Of a DNA stretch of 64,000 nucleotides, positions 1-8,235 are shown piece after piece. The notes under the pieces were generated by a model. The model saw only the letters and a list, made by a program, of their open reading frames with translations. It was not told the DNA's origin and did no database searches. How positions within the stretch are numbered: the stretch's first letter is position 1; each line of letters opens with the position of its first letter. Position numbers and translations under genes: made by a program. The DNA comes from VAZQ01 sp963841705 (GTDB lineage: Bacteria; Pseudomonadota; Alphaproteobacteria; Rhizobiales; Xanthobacteraceae), in the NCBI GenBank assembly GCA_963841705.1, contig CAWJDY010000027.1:32175-96174 (forward strand), in the 5' to 3' direction.

Positions 1-76
1 GGATGGCCTTGAGGGTCAGCAGCTCGGGATCGCCCGGACCCACGCCTACGCCGATAAGTCTCGCGCCTTCGCTCAT
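1..76 (-). CDS. cobI: Precorrin-2 C20-methyltransferase, N-terminal fragment at window edge
   Basis: Only the first 25 codons lie in the window; the gene runs off the left edge. The visible N-terminus has a GVGVGPGDPELLT stretch, the glycine-rich SAM-binding signature that opens cobalamin/sirohaem tetrapyrrole methyltransferases. The start ATG overlaps the stop of cobH by 4 bp (ATGA), so the two are translationally coupled. CobI is inferred over other family members because cobI follows cobH in alphaproteobacterial cobalamin operons; the fragment alone cannot separate CobI from CobJ, CobM or CobL. Confidence 0.75.
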   Translation of the reverse strand, partial: MSEGARLIGVGVGPGDPELLTLKAI

Positions 77-708
77 AGCCCCGGCCTCGCGAGTGCATTG
101 ACCGCCGCTGCCGTCATGGCGCTGCCGCCGATGCGGCCGCGCACGGTAAGATACGGCACGCGGAGCGAGTTGACGGCCAGAGCCTCTTTTGATTCCGCCG
201 CGCCGACGAAGCCGACCGGAATGCCCACGACCGCTGCCGGTGGCGGCGCGCCGCGCTCGATGAGCTCCAACAAATGCAAGAGCGCCGTGGGCGCATTGCC
301 GATCGCAACTACGGCGCCTTCCAGCTTGTCAGCCCACAATTCCACTGCGGCGGCGGAGCGGGTGGTGCCGAGCTTTTCCGCGAGCGCGGGCACGGCAGCA
401 TCTCGCAGCTTGCATATTACTGCGTTCTGTGCGGGCAATCGCGCCCGCGAGATGCCGTGGGCCACCATCTCGAAGTCACAGAAAATCGGCGCGCCCTGAG
501 CGAGAGCATTTCGCGCTGATCGGACCAAAGGACCGCCAAATACGATGCGATCCGCGATTTCCACCATCCCGCAGGCGTGGATCATGCGGACGGCGATCTC
601 TGCCTCCTCGCTGGAGAAGTGAGAGAGGTCGGCTTCAGCGCGGATGATGGCGAAGGAGCGCTCGTAAATCGCGTTTCCATCACGCAGATAGATCTGCGGC
701 TCACGCAT
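73..708 (-). CDS. cobH: Precorrin-8X methylmutase CobH
   Basis: A 211-residue protein, the normal family length. CobH moves the C-11 methyl group of precorrin-8X to C-12, giving hydrogenobyrinic acid in the aerobic B12 pathway. The N-terminus (MREPQIYLRDGNAIYERSF) and the central GGPLVRSARNALAQGAPIF region are typical; the latter belongs to the substrate pocket. An ATG 22 codons further upstream lies inside cobG and adds a low-complexity stretch foreign to the family, so the start at 708 is preferred. It overlaps cobG by 8 bp and cobI by 4 bp. Confidence 0.93.
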   Translation of the reverse strand: MREPQIYLRDGNAIYERSFAIIRAEADLSHFSSEEAEIAVRMIHACGMVEIADRIVFGGPLVRSARNALAQGAPIFCDFEMVAHGISRARLPAQNAVICKLRDAAVPALAEKLGTTRSAAAVELWADKLEGAVVAIGNAPTALLHLLELIERGAPPPAAVVGIPVGFVGAAESKEALAVNSLRVPYLTVRGRIGGSAMTAAAVNALARPGL

Positions 709-2077
709 CCACCGCTTCCTTGCTTTGGGAGAGGATGTGCTCGATCTCGGCGAGGAGACCGTCGGGATCCACATGATAGTTTGGCATGGTGCGGGCCGAG
801 CCGTGGTGGACGATGCCGCAGCCCCGCTGCGTCCCGACCACCGTCAGCGCGGCCGCTCCCGGATGCGCACAGCCCTTCGCGCATCCTGAGATGTGAACAC
901 TCGCTCGGCTGTCATCGTCCGCGTACGCGGACGATCCAGTAACCGCCGGATTAAGGAGCTGACGCGTCCGCGCCTCAATCGGTCGAGCAGGGGTTACCGG
1001 ATGCCCCGCGTGAAGCGGGGTATGACCATCGAGACTTTGAAGATGCTGCGCCAGCTCGGTTGCGAGCGCGCGGGCGGCGATCAATCCCGAGGCGCAGGAC
1101 GGCTTGCCGGGACAGGCAACAATGCGCCGCCTTGGGTCATCGGCATCCACGATGAATCCGAGCCGCGCAGCCTCATCGCGGAGCGCAGCCGCATTCTCCG
1201 GGGCCAGACCGAGCAGCAACAGAGCGCGGGGAGACGCGAGCCGTACGGCGTGTACGCCGTAGCGGCCGGCAACCGCGGCAAGCGCAGCAAGCGTGTCGGC
1301 GTGAGCATGTCCAAAGGGCAGGGCCATACCGAGCGCCATGGATTCGTCCCGCAGCCGATGGCTGCCGATCGGCTCTGCAGGTGCGCGCCTTGGCGGCACC
1401 GGCGCAGATTGCAGATGATCCGCGATGAGCGACCGCAGGTGCTCGATGCCAGCAGCGCGAACAATATCAGCTGCGCGCGCCTGCGGGCCTTGCGCTGCAA
1501 TCGCGCCGAGCAGGGCGAGGACCGCATCGGTTGCCGCAGGAAGCGCGATGGCCCCGAGTGATGTCGCGGACGCGGCGTCCCCTCCCATGGACACCTGAAG
1601 GAGCGGGTTCTCCCGTGCTTTGATCGCCAGGAGCTTGATATCGGCGGGCAGAGCATCGAGATGGAGGCGGCCGCCTCCGTCGATGATGACCGAGACTTTT
1701 GCTGAAAGCGCAAGTGACGCATCCGCTACAGCTCGGCGCACCATCGCCGCGATCGGCCGTGGATCGATGATGCTCTCAGGGTCATCGGGGATGGGACTAG
1801 CGACGACGCTCAGACCATCGGAAGCGACGATGTCGAGCTGCGTCACGGCGCGCGCGAAAGCCGGCGCCGAGCACGCCGAGAGTCCGCGCACCTGTAGACT
1901 GCCACGCGCGGTGATCTCGATCGTGCCATTGCCATGGCGCCGCGCCGCCGCGCAGATTGCGCGGAGATCGGCAAGCGCCACGCTGTCGAGCGGCACCAGG
2001 CGCACCAGCAGCCCGTCGCCCGTCGGCATTGGTTCCGACAAGCCGGGGCAGCCGCCACGACGATTGAACGAGTTCAC
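701..2077 (-). CDS. cobG: Precorrin-3B synthase CobG
   Basis: A 458-residue nitrite/sulfite-reductase-like enzyme that uses O2 to make precorrin-3B, the ring-contraction substrate of the aerobic route. Two ferredoxin-like half domains are visible, with early TGDGLLVRL and RGSLQVRG motifs. The four cysteines expected to hold the 4Fe-4S cluster beside the haem are C322, C328, C399 and C403. Residues about 352-391, between the cysteine pairs, look foreign and are encoded by palindromic DNA (see the repeat at 911-1023). It overlaps cobN by 4 bp and cobH by 8 bp. It implies aerobic corrin synthesis. Confidence 0.92.
   Translation of the reverse strand: MNSFNRRGGCPGLSEPMPTGDGLLVRLVPLDSVALADLRAICAAARRHGNGTIEITARGSLQVRGLSACSAPAFARAVTQLDIVASDGLSVVASPIPDDPESIIDPRPIAAMVRRAVADASLALSAKVSVIIDGGGRLHLDALPADIKLLAIKARENPLLQVSMGGDAASATSLGAIALPAATDAVLALLGAIAAQGPQARAADIVRAAGIEHLRSLIADHLQSAPVPPRRAPAEPIGSHRLRDESMALGMALPFGHAHADTLAALAAVAGRYGVHAVRLASPRALLLLGLAPENAAALRDEAARLGFIVDADDPRRRIVACPGKPSCASGLIAARALATELAQHLQSLDGHTPLHAGHPVTPARPIEARTRQLLNPAVTGSSAYADDDSRASVHISGCAKGCAHPGAAALTVVGTQRGCGIVHHGSARTMPNYHVDPDGLLAEIEHILSQSKEAVDA
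911..1023. repeat. Palindromic element apparently inserted in frame in cobG
   Basis: Two palindromes lie close together: a perfect 22-bp one at 914-935 (core GTCCGCGTACGCGGAC) and a hairpin at 1004-1020 with CCCCGC/GCGGGG arms. They encode the atypical stretch between the CobG cysteine pairs without breaking the frame. Very similar palindromes are dispersed between genes in Bradyrhizobiaceae, so this is read as a mobile palindromic repeat tolerated inside a gene. Confidence 0.6.
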
Positions 2078-5000
2078 GGCGGCATCTCGACGAGAAGCGC
2101 GTCGAGCTCTGTGCTGATGTCGTTACGACGCGGGTGCCATAGCCCTTTGCGCAGCGCAGCTGCGAAGCGCTCCACCATGGCGCGCGCGGCGGCGGGATTC
2201 TCCCGTTGCAGAAACTCGCGCACCTGCGGATCGGCAAAATAGGCGGCGTGCACGAGATCGATTAGCGCGCTGGACACGGCGTTCGTGGTCTCCGCGAAGT
2301 CCATGAGCCGGTCGAGCGTCTCAGCGAGCTCCGCGGCTCCGCGGGGGCCGTGCCGCATCATGCCGGCGATGAAGGCCGGATTGACCGCGCGGCCGCGCAC
2401 GATGCGAGCGAGTGCCGCGTTCAGCGACCGTGCGCGTGGGCGCCGCGGATCGGTCACATCCAGAATGATCAGATCAGGAGCTTTTTCCAGCGCGGCTGCA
2501 GCCGCGGCAAAGCCGCCGACGAAGGCGGCATCCTCGGCACCTTCGAGCAGGTCACGACCCGGGTCATCGCCGGGATGCACGAGCAGGTCGGCGCGTTCGA
2601 CCCGCGCAGCAAATTCGCCGGGCGCAGCTCTGCCGCCGCCCTCGGCGCCTCCATAAGCGTGGGATGCTGCCGAGAGATAGGCGGCACCAAGCGCGTGGCG
2701 ATCACTGTCGTGTCCAAGCAGATCCTCGACGCCTGCGCCATAGGCTCCAGGGGCGCTGCCGAAAATGCGCGCGAGCGGCGCCGGCTGATCGCTTGCGGAT
2801 GATCGGCGCGCTGCCGCGAGCGGGTTCTCCTCGTCGGACTCCTCGCGCGCGGAGACCGTGCGCACCGCGGCGTCCAGCAGCGCAATCTGCGCGGGAAAGA
2901 GATCGCGGAACAGACCGGAGATGCGCCAGGTGACATCGATACGTGGGCGCCCCATGGTCGCAATCGGCAGCACCTCAATGCCGATAACGCGGGCGCTGGC
3001 ATGATCCCAGGTGGGCCGGCACCCCATCAGGCTCAGCCCCTGCGCGATCTCCTCGCCGCCGGTGCGCAAGGTCGCGCTGCCCCAGAGGTCGATGACGAGG
3101 GCACGGGGCATCTCGCCGTGCGTCTGCCGATAAAGGCGCACCACCTCATCGGCGGCAAGACGGCCGAGGTCCATGGCGGTCGGCGTGGGCAGCATGCGCG
3201 GGTCGGCGGTGAACAGGTTGCGGCCGGTGGGAAGCACGTCGCGCCGGCCGCGCGAAGGCGCGCCGGCGGGACCGGATGCCACTCGCCGCCCGTCGAGCGC
3301 GCAGAGCAATGCGGTCCGCTCCGCTGCGGCGCTTGCCTGCCATTGCGCCGGCATCTCGCCGGAATGAGTTGCCCGCCCGAAGACATGCAGGCCGTCCTTG
3401 ATGGAGAGGTCCTTGAGATCGCAAAGCCAGGCATCGATGCGTCGCAGCGCATCGCCACTGTCGGTTTTGCCCTCGATGCCGGCGTCGCGGGCAATCCCGG
3501 TGCGCTGCGCAGTCTCGATGATGAGGCCCGCAAGCCGGTCGCGCCGCTTGCGGTCGAGGCCGTCTGCCCGGGCGTATTCGTCAACGAGACGCTCGAGCTC
3601 GCCCGCATCTGCGGATGGCGTCGCGGCGACGAGGGGCGGCGGCAGATGGCCGATCGTGACCGCGGCAATGCGACGCTTGGCCTGCGCTGCCTCCCCCGGA
3701 TTGCTGACGATGAACGGATAGAACGTGGGACACGCGCCAGTGAGGATCTCGGGAAAGCAGGACGACGTCAGCGCCACCGCTTTCCCAGGCAGCCATTCCA
3801 GGGTCCCATGCGCACCCATATGCACGAGAGCGTCGATATCGGCGCGGTGCCGCAGCCACAGCCCGAAGGCGAGCAGGGCATGGCGCGGGGGCAGCATCGG
3901 ATCGTGATAGTCCGCGCGGCGAGTGCTCGGCCGGCCCCGGTCGGGAGGGAGTGCCACCAGAACATTGCCGAAGATGCGCGCGCGGAAGCGGAACATGCCG
4001 TCGTGCAGATCGGGATCGCCCGCGGGATCGCCCCATGCCGCGTCGATCCGCGCGGTAGCATCCTCCGGCAACGCTGCAATCAGCGTGGAATAGAGATCGA
4101 GCGGGAGCACGGCTTCGCTCGACCCCGCGTTGAGCGCATCGAGCAACGCGCGCGACGTCTCAGGCACGTCCGCAATGGAATAGCCCGCAAGCGCCAAGTC
4201 GGAGAGGAGCGCCAGCACGCTTGCGGGAACATCCAGCCCGACGGCATAGCCGTCGCGTCCCGGTGCTCCGGCGTAATGCGGCATCAGCACGGCGAGCCGC
4301 CGTTGCGGGCGTGATGTTCGTTGCAGGCGCGTGAGCGCCGCCACGCGCTCGGCGATCATGGCGATGCGGTCAGGCTCCGGCCGATTGACCAGAGCCGTGA
4401 ACGCCAGCTCGCCCTGCGGGGCCAACGGCTCCTTGAATGCGACAGCACCCGCGAGCACGCGGCCATCGAGCTCGGGCAGCACGATGTGCATGGCGAGGTC
4501 GGCGGCGCCGAGGCCGCGCGGGCTGTCGCGCCAGGCCGCGCGCTTGGTGTTGGCGAAGACGACCTGGAGCACCGGCACATCAGGCCCATCGAGCGCGGTC
4601 GGCTCGTCGCTTTCGGTACCGAGCGCGAAAGCTGTAGTGGTCAGAACCACGGCAGGCGAAAGCCGCGTCAGGGCGTCGCGCACGAATTCCGCAGCCGCGG
4701 GATCCTTGAAATTGGTGACGAAAAGCGGCGCCGGCGCCAATCCCTTGGATGCGATCGCGTGGCATAGGGCGTCTATGGCCGACATATCTGCAGCGAGCAG
4801 CAGCGCGCGATAAAAGATGACGGGGATGACCGGCCGCCCAGGCTCTACGGTCGCGACCAGGCGATCAAGATCGACGGCGCCGTGACCGGGCAGGTAGCCC
4901 GCCATCCGCGGGACTGATATCGGTTCGGGAGCCTCTACGCTCGCGCCGGCGTGGCGGGCGAGGCGCCGCAACAGTGCACGGAGGTTTTCCCGCCCGCCCT

Positions 5001-5430
5001 CGCGAAAGAAGCGGAGCAATGTGTCGAGCTCGCTCTGCGAGAGCGTCGATGCCTCTGCGAGCCGGGGATCGTCGCGATCCTCTCCCGGCAGCAGCGCAAG
5101 CGCGATGCCGCGGGCCCGAGCGAGCGCAGAGAGGCACTCGACGCCATAGCGCCACCAGTCCACCCCGCCGAGGAGGCGCACCAGGATGACTTTGGCATGG
5201 CTTGCGACGCGATCGAGCCAGAGATCGACCGACATGGGATGGCGCAAATCGCGCAAATGCGCGAGCCGCACGCTGGGCAAGCCGTCGCGTTCCAGCGCCC
5301 AGGCTGCGGCCAAGCCGGCGAGATCGCTGTCCGCGAAGGAGAGCACCAGCACGTCGCCTGGAGGCTGGCGCAGATCGATCGGCTCGACGATCTCATCGAG
5401 AGCGGTAGAGCTGGTTGCGAGCAGATGCAT
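2074..5430 (-). CDS. cobN: Cobaltochelatase large subunit CobN
   Basis: A 1118-residue protein, slightly shorter than many CobN proteins (about 1250). CobN is the large subunit of the ATP-dependent CobNST chelatase that inserts Co(II) into hydrogenobyrinic acid a,c-diamide. Hallmarks of the CobN/BchH family are visible: MGAHGTLEWLPGK near residue 543 and LPTGRNLF near residue 735. It sits between cobW and cobG with a 4-bp overlap to cobG. cobS and cobT are not in this window. Absence of chlorophyll genes, together with its cob neighbours, favours CobN over magnesium chelatase BchH. Confidence 0.93.
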   Translation of the reverse strand: MHLLATSSTALDEIVEPIDLRQPPGDVLVLSFADSDLAGLAAAWALERDGLPSVRLAHLRDLRHPMSVDLWLDRVASHAKVILVRLLGGVDWWRYGVECLSALARARGIALALLPGEDRDDPRLAEASTLSQSELDTLLRFFREGGRENLRALLRRLARHAGASVEAPEPISVPRMAGYLPGHGAVDLDRLVATVEPGRPVIPVIFYRALLLAADMSAIDALCHAIASKGLAPAPLFVTNFKDPAAAEFVRDALTRLSPAVVLTTTAFALGTESDEPTALDGPDVPVLQVVFANTKRAAWRDSPRGLGAADLAMHIVLPELDGRVLAGAVAFKEPLAPQGELAFTALVNRPEPDRIAMIAERVAALTRLQRTSRPQRRLAVLMPHYAGAPGRDGYAVGLDVPASVLALLSDLALAGYSIADVPETSRALLDALNAGSSEAVLPLDLYSTLIAALPEDATARIDAAWGDPAGDPDLHDGMFRFRARIFGNVLVALPPDRGRPSTRRADYHDPMLPPRHALLAFGLWLRHRADIDALVHMGAHGTLEWLPGKAVALTSSCFPEILTGACPTFYPFIVSNPGEAAQAKRRIAAVTIGHLPPPLVAATPSADAGELERLVDEYARADGLDRKRRDRLAGLIIETAQRTGIARDAGIEGKTDSGDALRRIDAWLCDLKDLSIKDGLHVFGRATHSGEMPAQWQASAAAERTALLCALDGRRVASGPAGAPSRGRRDVLPTGRNLFTADPRMLPTPTAMDLGRLAADEVVRLYRQTHGEMPRALVIDLWGSATLRTGGEEIAQGLSLMGCRPTWDHASARVIGIEVLPIATMGRPRIDVTWRISGLFRDLFPAQIALLDAAVRTVSAREESDEENPLAAARRSSASDQPAPLARIFGSAPGAYGAGVEDLLGHDSDRHALGAAYLSAASHAYGGAEGGGRAAPGEFAARVERADLLVHPGDDPGRDLLEGAEDAAFVGGFAAAAAALEKAPDLIILDVTDPRRPRARSLNAALARIVRGRAVNPAFIAGMMRHGPRGAAELAETLDRLMDFAETTNAVSSALIDLVHAAYFADPQVREFLQRENPAAARAMVERFAAALRKGLWHPRRNDISTELDALLVEMPP

Positions 5431-5433
5431 CGC

Positions 5434-6471
5434 TCAAACGCACAGTGATCGCGCCACGGCGGCGCGATCCAATCCCTTCAATCCGATCACAACCAGTCGA
5501 CCCTCGCGCGCCTCGGAAGCAAGCCAGGGCCGATCGTATTGATGCGTCACCCGCGATCCGACCGCCTGCAAAAGGAGACGCATCGGCTTGCCCGCTACCG
5601 CAACAAACCCCTTCACCCGGAAGATGTCGTGCGCCACTGACAGCTCCGAGACGCGCGCAGCCAGCTCGCTGGGGCTAGCGACCTCGGGAAGCGGCACGAC
5701 GAAGCTCTCGAAATCATCGTGATCATGCTCCAGCTCGGCATCATGGCGGGTGCGGCGGTTTTCGATGTCGTCCTCGCTGTTGAGCCCAAGCCCGAGGAGG
5801 GCTACCGGATCTACTTTGCCGTCGGAAACCGGGACGATCTTGACCGCGCGCGGGAGCGCGCTTGCGACTTTTGCCATCGCGCGATCGATGCCGGCAGCAT
5901 CGAGGAGATCCCGCTTATTGAGGACCACCAGGTCGGCGCACGCGACCTGATCCTCGAACACTTCCTCGACCGGGTCGTCGTGGTCGAGCGAACGATCGGC
6001 GGCGCGTTGACGTGCGAGGGCTTCGAGATCGGCGGCGACACGCCCGCTCGCAAGCGCCGCGCCGTCTACCACCGCCACCACGCCGTCCACCGTGACGCGG
6101 CTCTTGATTGCGGGCCAGTGGAAGGCCTGGACCAAGGGCTTGGGCAGTGCCAGGCCGGACGTCTCGATGACGATATGCTCGACTGTGGGCTGGCGCGACA
6201 GAATGGTATCGAGCGCTGGCACGAACTCGTCGGCGACGGTGCAACAAAGACAGCCGTTGGCGAGCTCGACAATGTTTTCTCCCGGGCAGGCGGCGTCGCC
6301 GCATCCCTTCAGGATCTCGCCGTCGATCCCCACATCGCCAAACTCGTTGACGATCACAGCGAGGCGCCGACCCTGCGCATGGGCAAGGACGTGACGGATC
6401 AGCGTCGTTTTCCCGGCGCCGAGAAAGCCAGTGACTATCGTGCAGGGCACGCGGGCAAGCGAAGTGCTCAT
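5434..6471 (-). CDS. cobW: Cobalamin biosynthesis GTPase CobW
   Basis: A 345-residue G3E-family P-loop GTPase thought to supply cobalt to the chelatase. The Walker A motif GFLGAGKTT is at residues 15-23, the metal-binding GCLCC motif near 73, the guanine-specificity motif NKRD near 187, and a histidine/aspartate-rich stretch (RHDAELEHDHDDFE) near 240 could hold metal. A CobW C-terminal domain follows. It is 3 bp upstream of cobN and overlaps the DUF1636 gene by 4 bp. ZinT/ZigA-type COG0523 zinc chaperones look similar, but the operon and the riboswitch favour CobW. Confidence 0.93.
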   Translation of the reverse strand: MSTSLARVPCTIVTGFLGAGKTTLIRHVLAHAQGRRLAVIVNEFGDVGIDGEILKGCGDAACPGENIVELANGCLCCTVADEFVPALDTILSRQPTVEHIVIETSGLALPKPLVQAFHWPAIKSRVTVDGVVAVVDGAALASGRVAADLEALARQRAADRSLDHDDPVEEVFEDQVACADLVVLNKRDLLDAAGIDRAMAKVASALPRAVKIVPVSDGKVDPVALLGLGLNSEDDIENRRTRHDAELEHDHDDFESFVVPLPEVASPSELAARVSELSVAHDIFRVKGFVAVAGKPMRLLLQAVGSRVTHQYDRPWLASEAREGRLVVIGLKGLDRAAVARSLCV

Positions 6472-6908
6472 TCAACCGTCTCCTGAACAAGCAAAGCCGG
6501 GACCTCCAGCTCTGCAAAATCGAGCGGCGGAACGCGGGCGATCAGCCCGCGCTTGAGCGGTTCGGGCCGCCCGCGCCAGGGGAGCAGGCCATCTTGGGCC
6601 TCCATGAGCAGGCGCGCGCCTGCAACGAGCGCTCCCGCACAGGCGATATCGAGCCCGCCGAACACGTAGGTCCATGAGTGACTGCAGCGGATCGCGGCGC
6701 TGGGCCCACGCGTGCAGTTTGCAAGGCAGCGCACCGGCTGCACGGCGATGCCCGTACCGTGCGCAGCTGCTGCAGCGGCTGCTGCCAGCCTTGCTCCCGG
6801 CGGCGGCTCGACTGCCGGCTCGGCGCCAGCGCGGCAGGTGATGCAAACAAAGATGGTCGCACCGTTAAGCGCTGCAGCGCTTGCAACTGTGTTTGGCTGA
6901 TCGGTCAC
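6468..6908 (-). CDS. DUF1636 family metal-binding protein, first gene of cobalamin operon
   Basis: A cysteine-containing protein of about 146 residues starting at the GTG at 6908; an ATG at 6977 would add 23 basic residues that look untranslated and crowd the riboswitch. Cysteines occur in a VCITCRAG motif near the N-terminus and in VRCLANCTRG and IRCSHSW further on, an arrangement resembling thioredoxin-like 2Fe-2S ferredoxins. DUF1636 genes are regularly found next to cobW in alphaproteobacteria, so a role in cobalt handling is likely but unproven. An alanine-rich stretch sits in the middle. Confidence 0.8.
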   Translation of the reverse strand: MTDQPNTVASAAALNGATIFVCITCRAGAEPAVEPPPGARLAAAAAAAAHGTGIAVQPVRCLANCTRGPSAAIRCSHSWTYVFGGLDIACAGALVAGARLLMEAQDGLLPWRGRPEPLKRGLIARVPPLDFAELEVPALLVQETVE

Positions 6909-6989
6909 CGCTGCCGCTCCGTTTGATCGCAGTCGTGAGCCGGGTGCCGAATGACGAATCGACCGGTTCCGAGGCACCCCGCCCGGACG

Positions 6990-7185
6990 GCGACCGAATC
7001 AACGGCAGGTCTCCTGGCTCGCGGGTCGATGCCTGTCACCGCCTTCCCGGGATCGCGTCCCAGTGGCCCTGTGGCACAGGCTCGCCGCCTACAGTTGCGG
7101 GGGCAGCTGCGGAATTGGAACCTGGGTTCCGCACCGCATTCCCTGTTCGCTCTCGTGCGAGAGACCGTCGATCCGGGGAGTTAGC
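6990..7185 (-). promoter_or_regulatory. Cobalamin riboswitch
   Basis: Read on the minus strand, this leader carries the conserved pieces of the class: a CGCAACTGTA-type segment near 7090-7100, the B12-box GCCACTG at 7061-7067, a GGGAAGGCGGTGAC stretch, and the 3' CCAGGAGACCTGCCGTT element at 7001-7017. They occur in the right order and spacing. It lies about 80 bases before the DUF1636-cobW-cobN-cobG-cobH-cobI operon, so adenosylcobalamin should repress the whole set. Confidence 0.93.
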
Positions 7186-7329
7186 GGCGATAATCGCCGG
7201 TTTGTCAATTGCTGCGCCGGCATCGCTGCGCCGGCGGCGCAAGCGTGTCCTGCTGCGTTCGGTGGTGGGGCCGCCACTACAGCGAGAAGACGATCTACCA
7301 TCAGTGCGTTATGGGGCAGCGCCTGGCAA

Positions 7330-7743
7330 TTAGTATGTGATCTTCTTCTGAAGCTTTCGCGCCTGCTCGATCCAGCGCGTCACCAGCTTCTCGGGAGGCA
7401 GAAACCGGACCAGCTTCCGCTTCTTGTTGACCTCCCGCATGGATTGGGCAAGCCGGCGCGGGTTGCGGTATCCCAGCTCCTTCACCGTATCCACGCCGGC
7501 CTCGCGCAAGAGGCTGGCATAGTCATTACCCATGCCTTTGATGCGCAGCTTATCGGCCATGTTGGCCCAGCGCAGCAGCTTCTTCGGGTCGAGCCTGGAC
7601 CTGGCAGCGAGATGCTTGCGCCCCAGCGGGGTTGCGGCAGCCTCGAGCAGCTTCTCCGTCGTCTTGATGCCGACGGACTTGAGGGCCTCGACTTCATCCT
7701 CATCGATCTCCTGGATCGTGCTGATGGAGTACGGCATCATCAT
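7330..7743 (-). CDS. DUF4332 domain protein
   Basis: A 137-residue lysine- and arginine-rich protein with repeated helix-hairpin-helix-like segments: IDEDEVEALKSVGIKTTEKLL, then ANMADKLRIKGMGNDYASLLREAGVDTVKELG. This pattern is typical of DUF4332 and suggests nucleic-acid binding. The start is one of three consecutive methionine codons (7743, 7740, 7737). No operon partner is seen; the cobalamin leader is transcribed away from it. Function unknown. Confidence 0.8.
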   Translation of the reverse strand: MMMPYSISTIQEIDEDEVEALKSVGIKTTEKLLEAAATPLGRKHLAARSRLDPKKLLRWANMADKLRIKGMGNDYASLLREAGVDTVKELGYRNPRRLAQSMREVNKKRKLVRFLPPEKLVTRWIEQARKLQKKITY

Positions 7744-8235
7744 CTCCTCGGTGGCGGAGCCTGTTCGCGCTACGCAGCGAACGAGAGCGACCGTCCACGG
7801 CCGGGGAGCCGGCCGCCGCGCTCAAGCAACTGCCGCTCCCCATTGATCCTGGGCAAAAAACTCACAAAACTTCGCGATGCGGTGTGCTGGTCGCGCTGCT
7901 CGCGCGCGGGCAGAGCTTGCGCAAACCCGCTGCGCACTCGGGCCGAGGCCGCCCGGTTGCCCCCTGCAACGGCAACACGACGTCCCCTAAGGTCGTCGTT
8001 CATATGCCCCCCTCGCCCACACTCGCGTATAGCCATAATACGCGTACAGCTTGCGACAGAACAGGCGTGTCCATTCAATACGTTGCGCATTGTTGCATTT
8101 GCGCACCAGGGCATTATGCGACAAAACACCTGAGGGTTACGACGGGCGGAAGGCTGCGATGGCCGAGCGCTTCTTCCGGTTGACGGCTCCGTCGAGACGG
8201 CAACAATGCAGGCGATCGAGCGCGAGGGTTAAGCG
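7744..8235. other. Intergenic region between divergent genes
   Basis: About 490 bases that must hold the promoters of the DUF4332 gene (left) and the HerA-like ATPase (right). Only one weak minus-strand ORF was found (7770-8003). The stretch around 8030-8130 is relatively AT-rich. No RNA gene or clear hairpin terminator is visible. Confidence 0.6.
7770..8003 (-). CDS. Possible small basic protein
   Basis: A 77-codon ORF starting MNDDLRGRRVAVAGGNRAA and rich in arginine. Its only positive sign is a purine-rich stretch (GAGGGGGGCAT) directly before the ATG that could act as a ribosome binding site. The composition may just reflect GC-rich DNA. No family is recognised, and a chance ORF is at least as likely. 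Confidence 0.25.
   Translation of the reverse strand: MNDDLRGRRVAVAGGNRAASARVRSGFAQALPAREQRDQHTASRSFVSFLPRINGERQLLERGGRLPGRGRSLSFAA

Noticed and set aside
2285..5678. Long plus-strand ORFs opposite cobN and cobW (up to 437 codons)
   Set aside because: They are arginine/alanine-rich shadows of GC-rich genes on the other strand with no family features.
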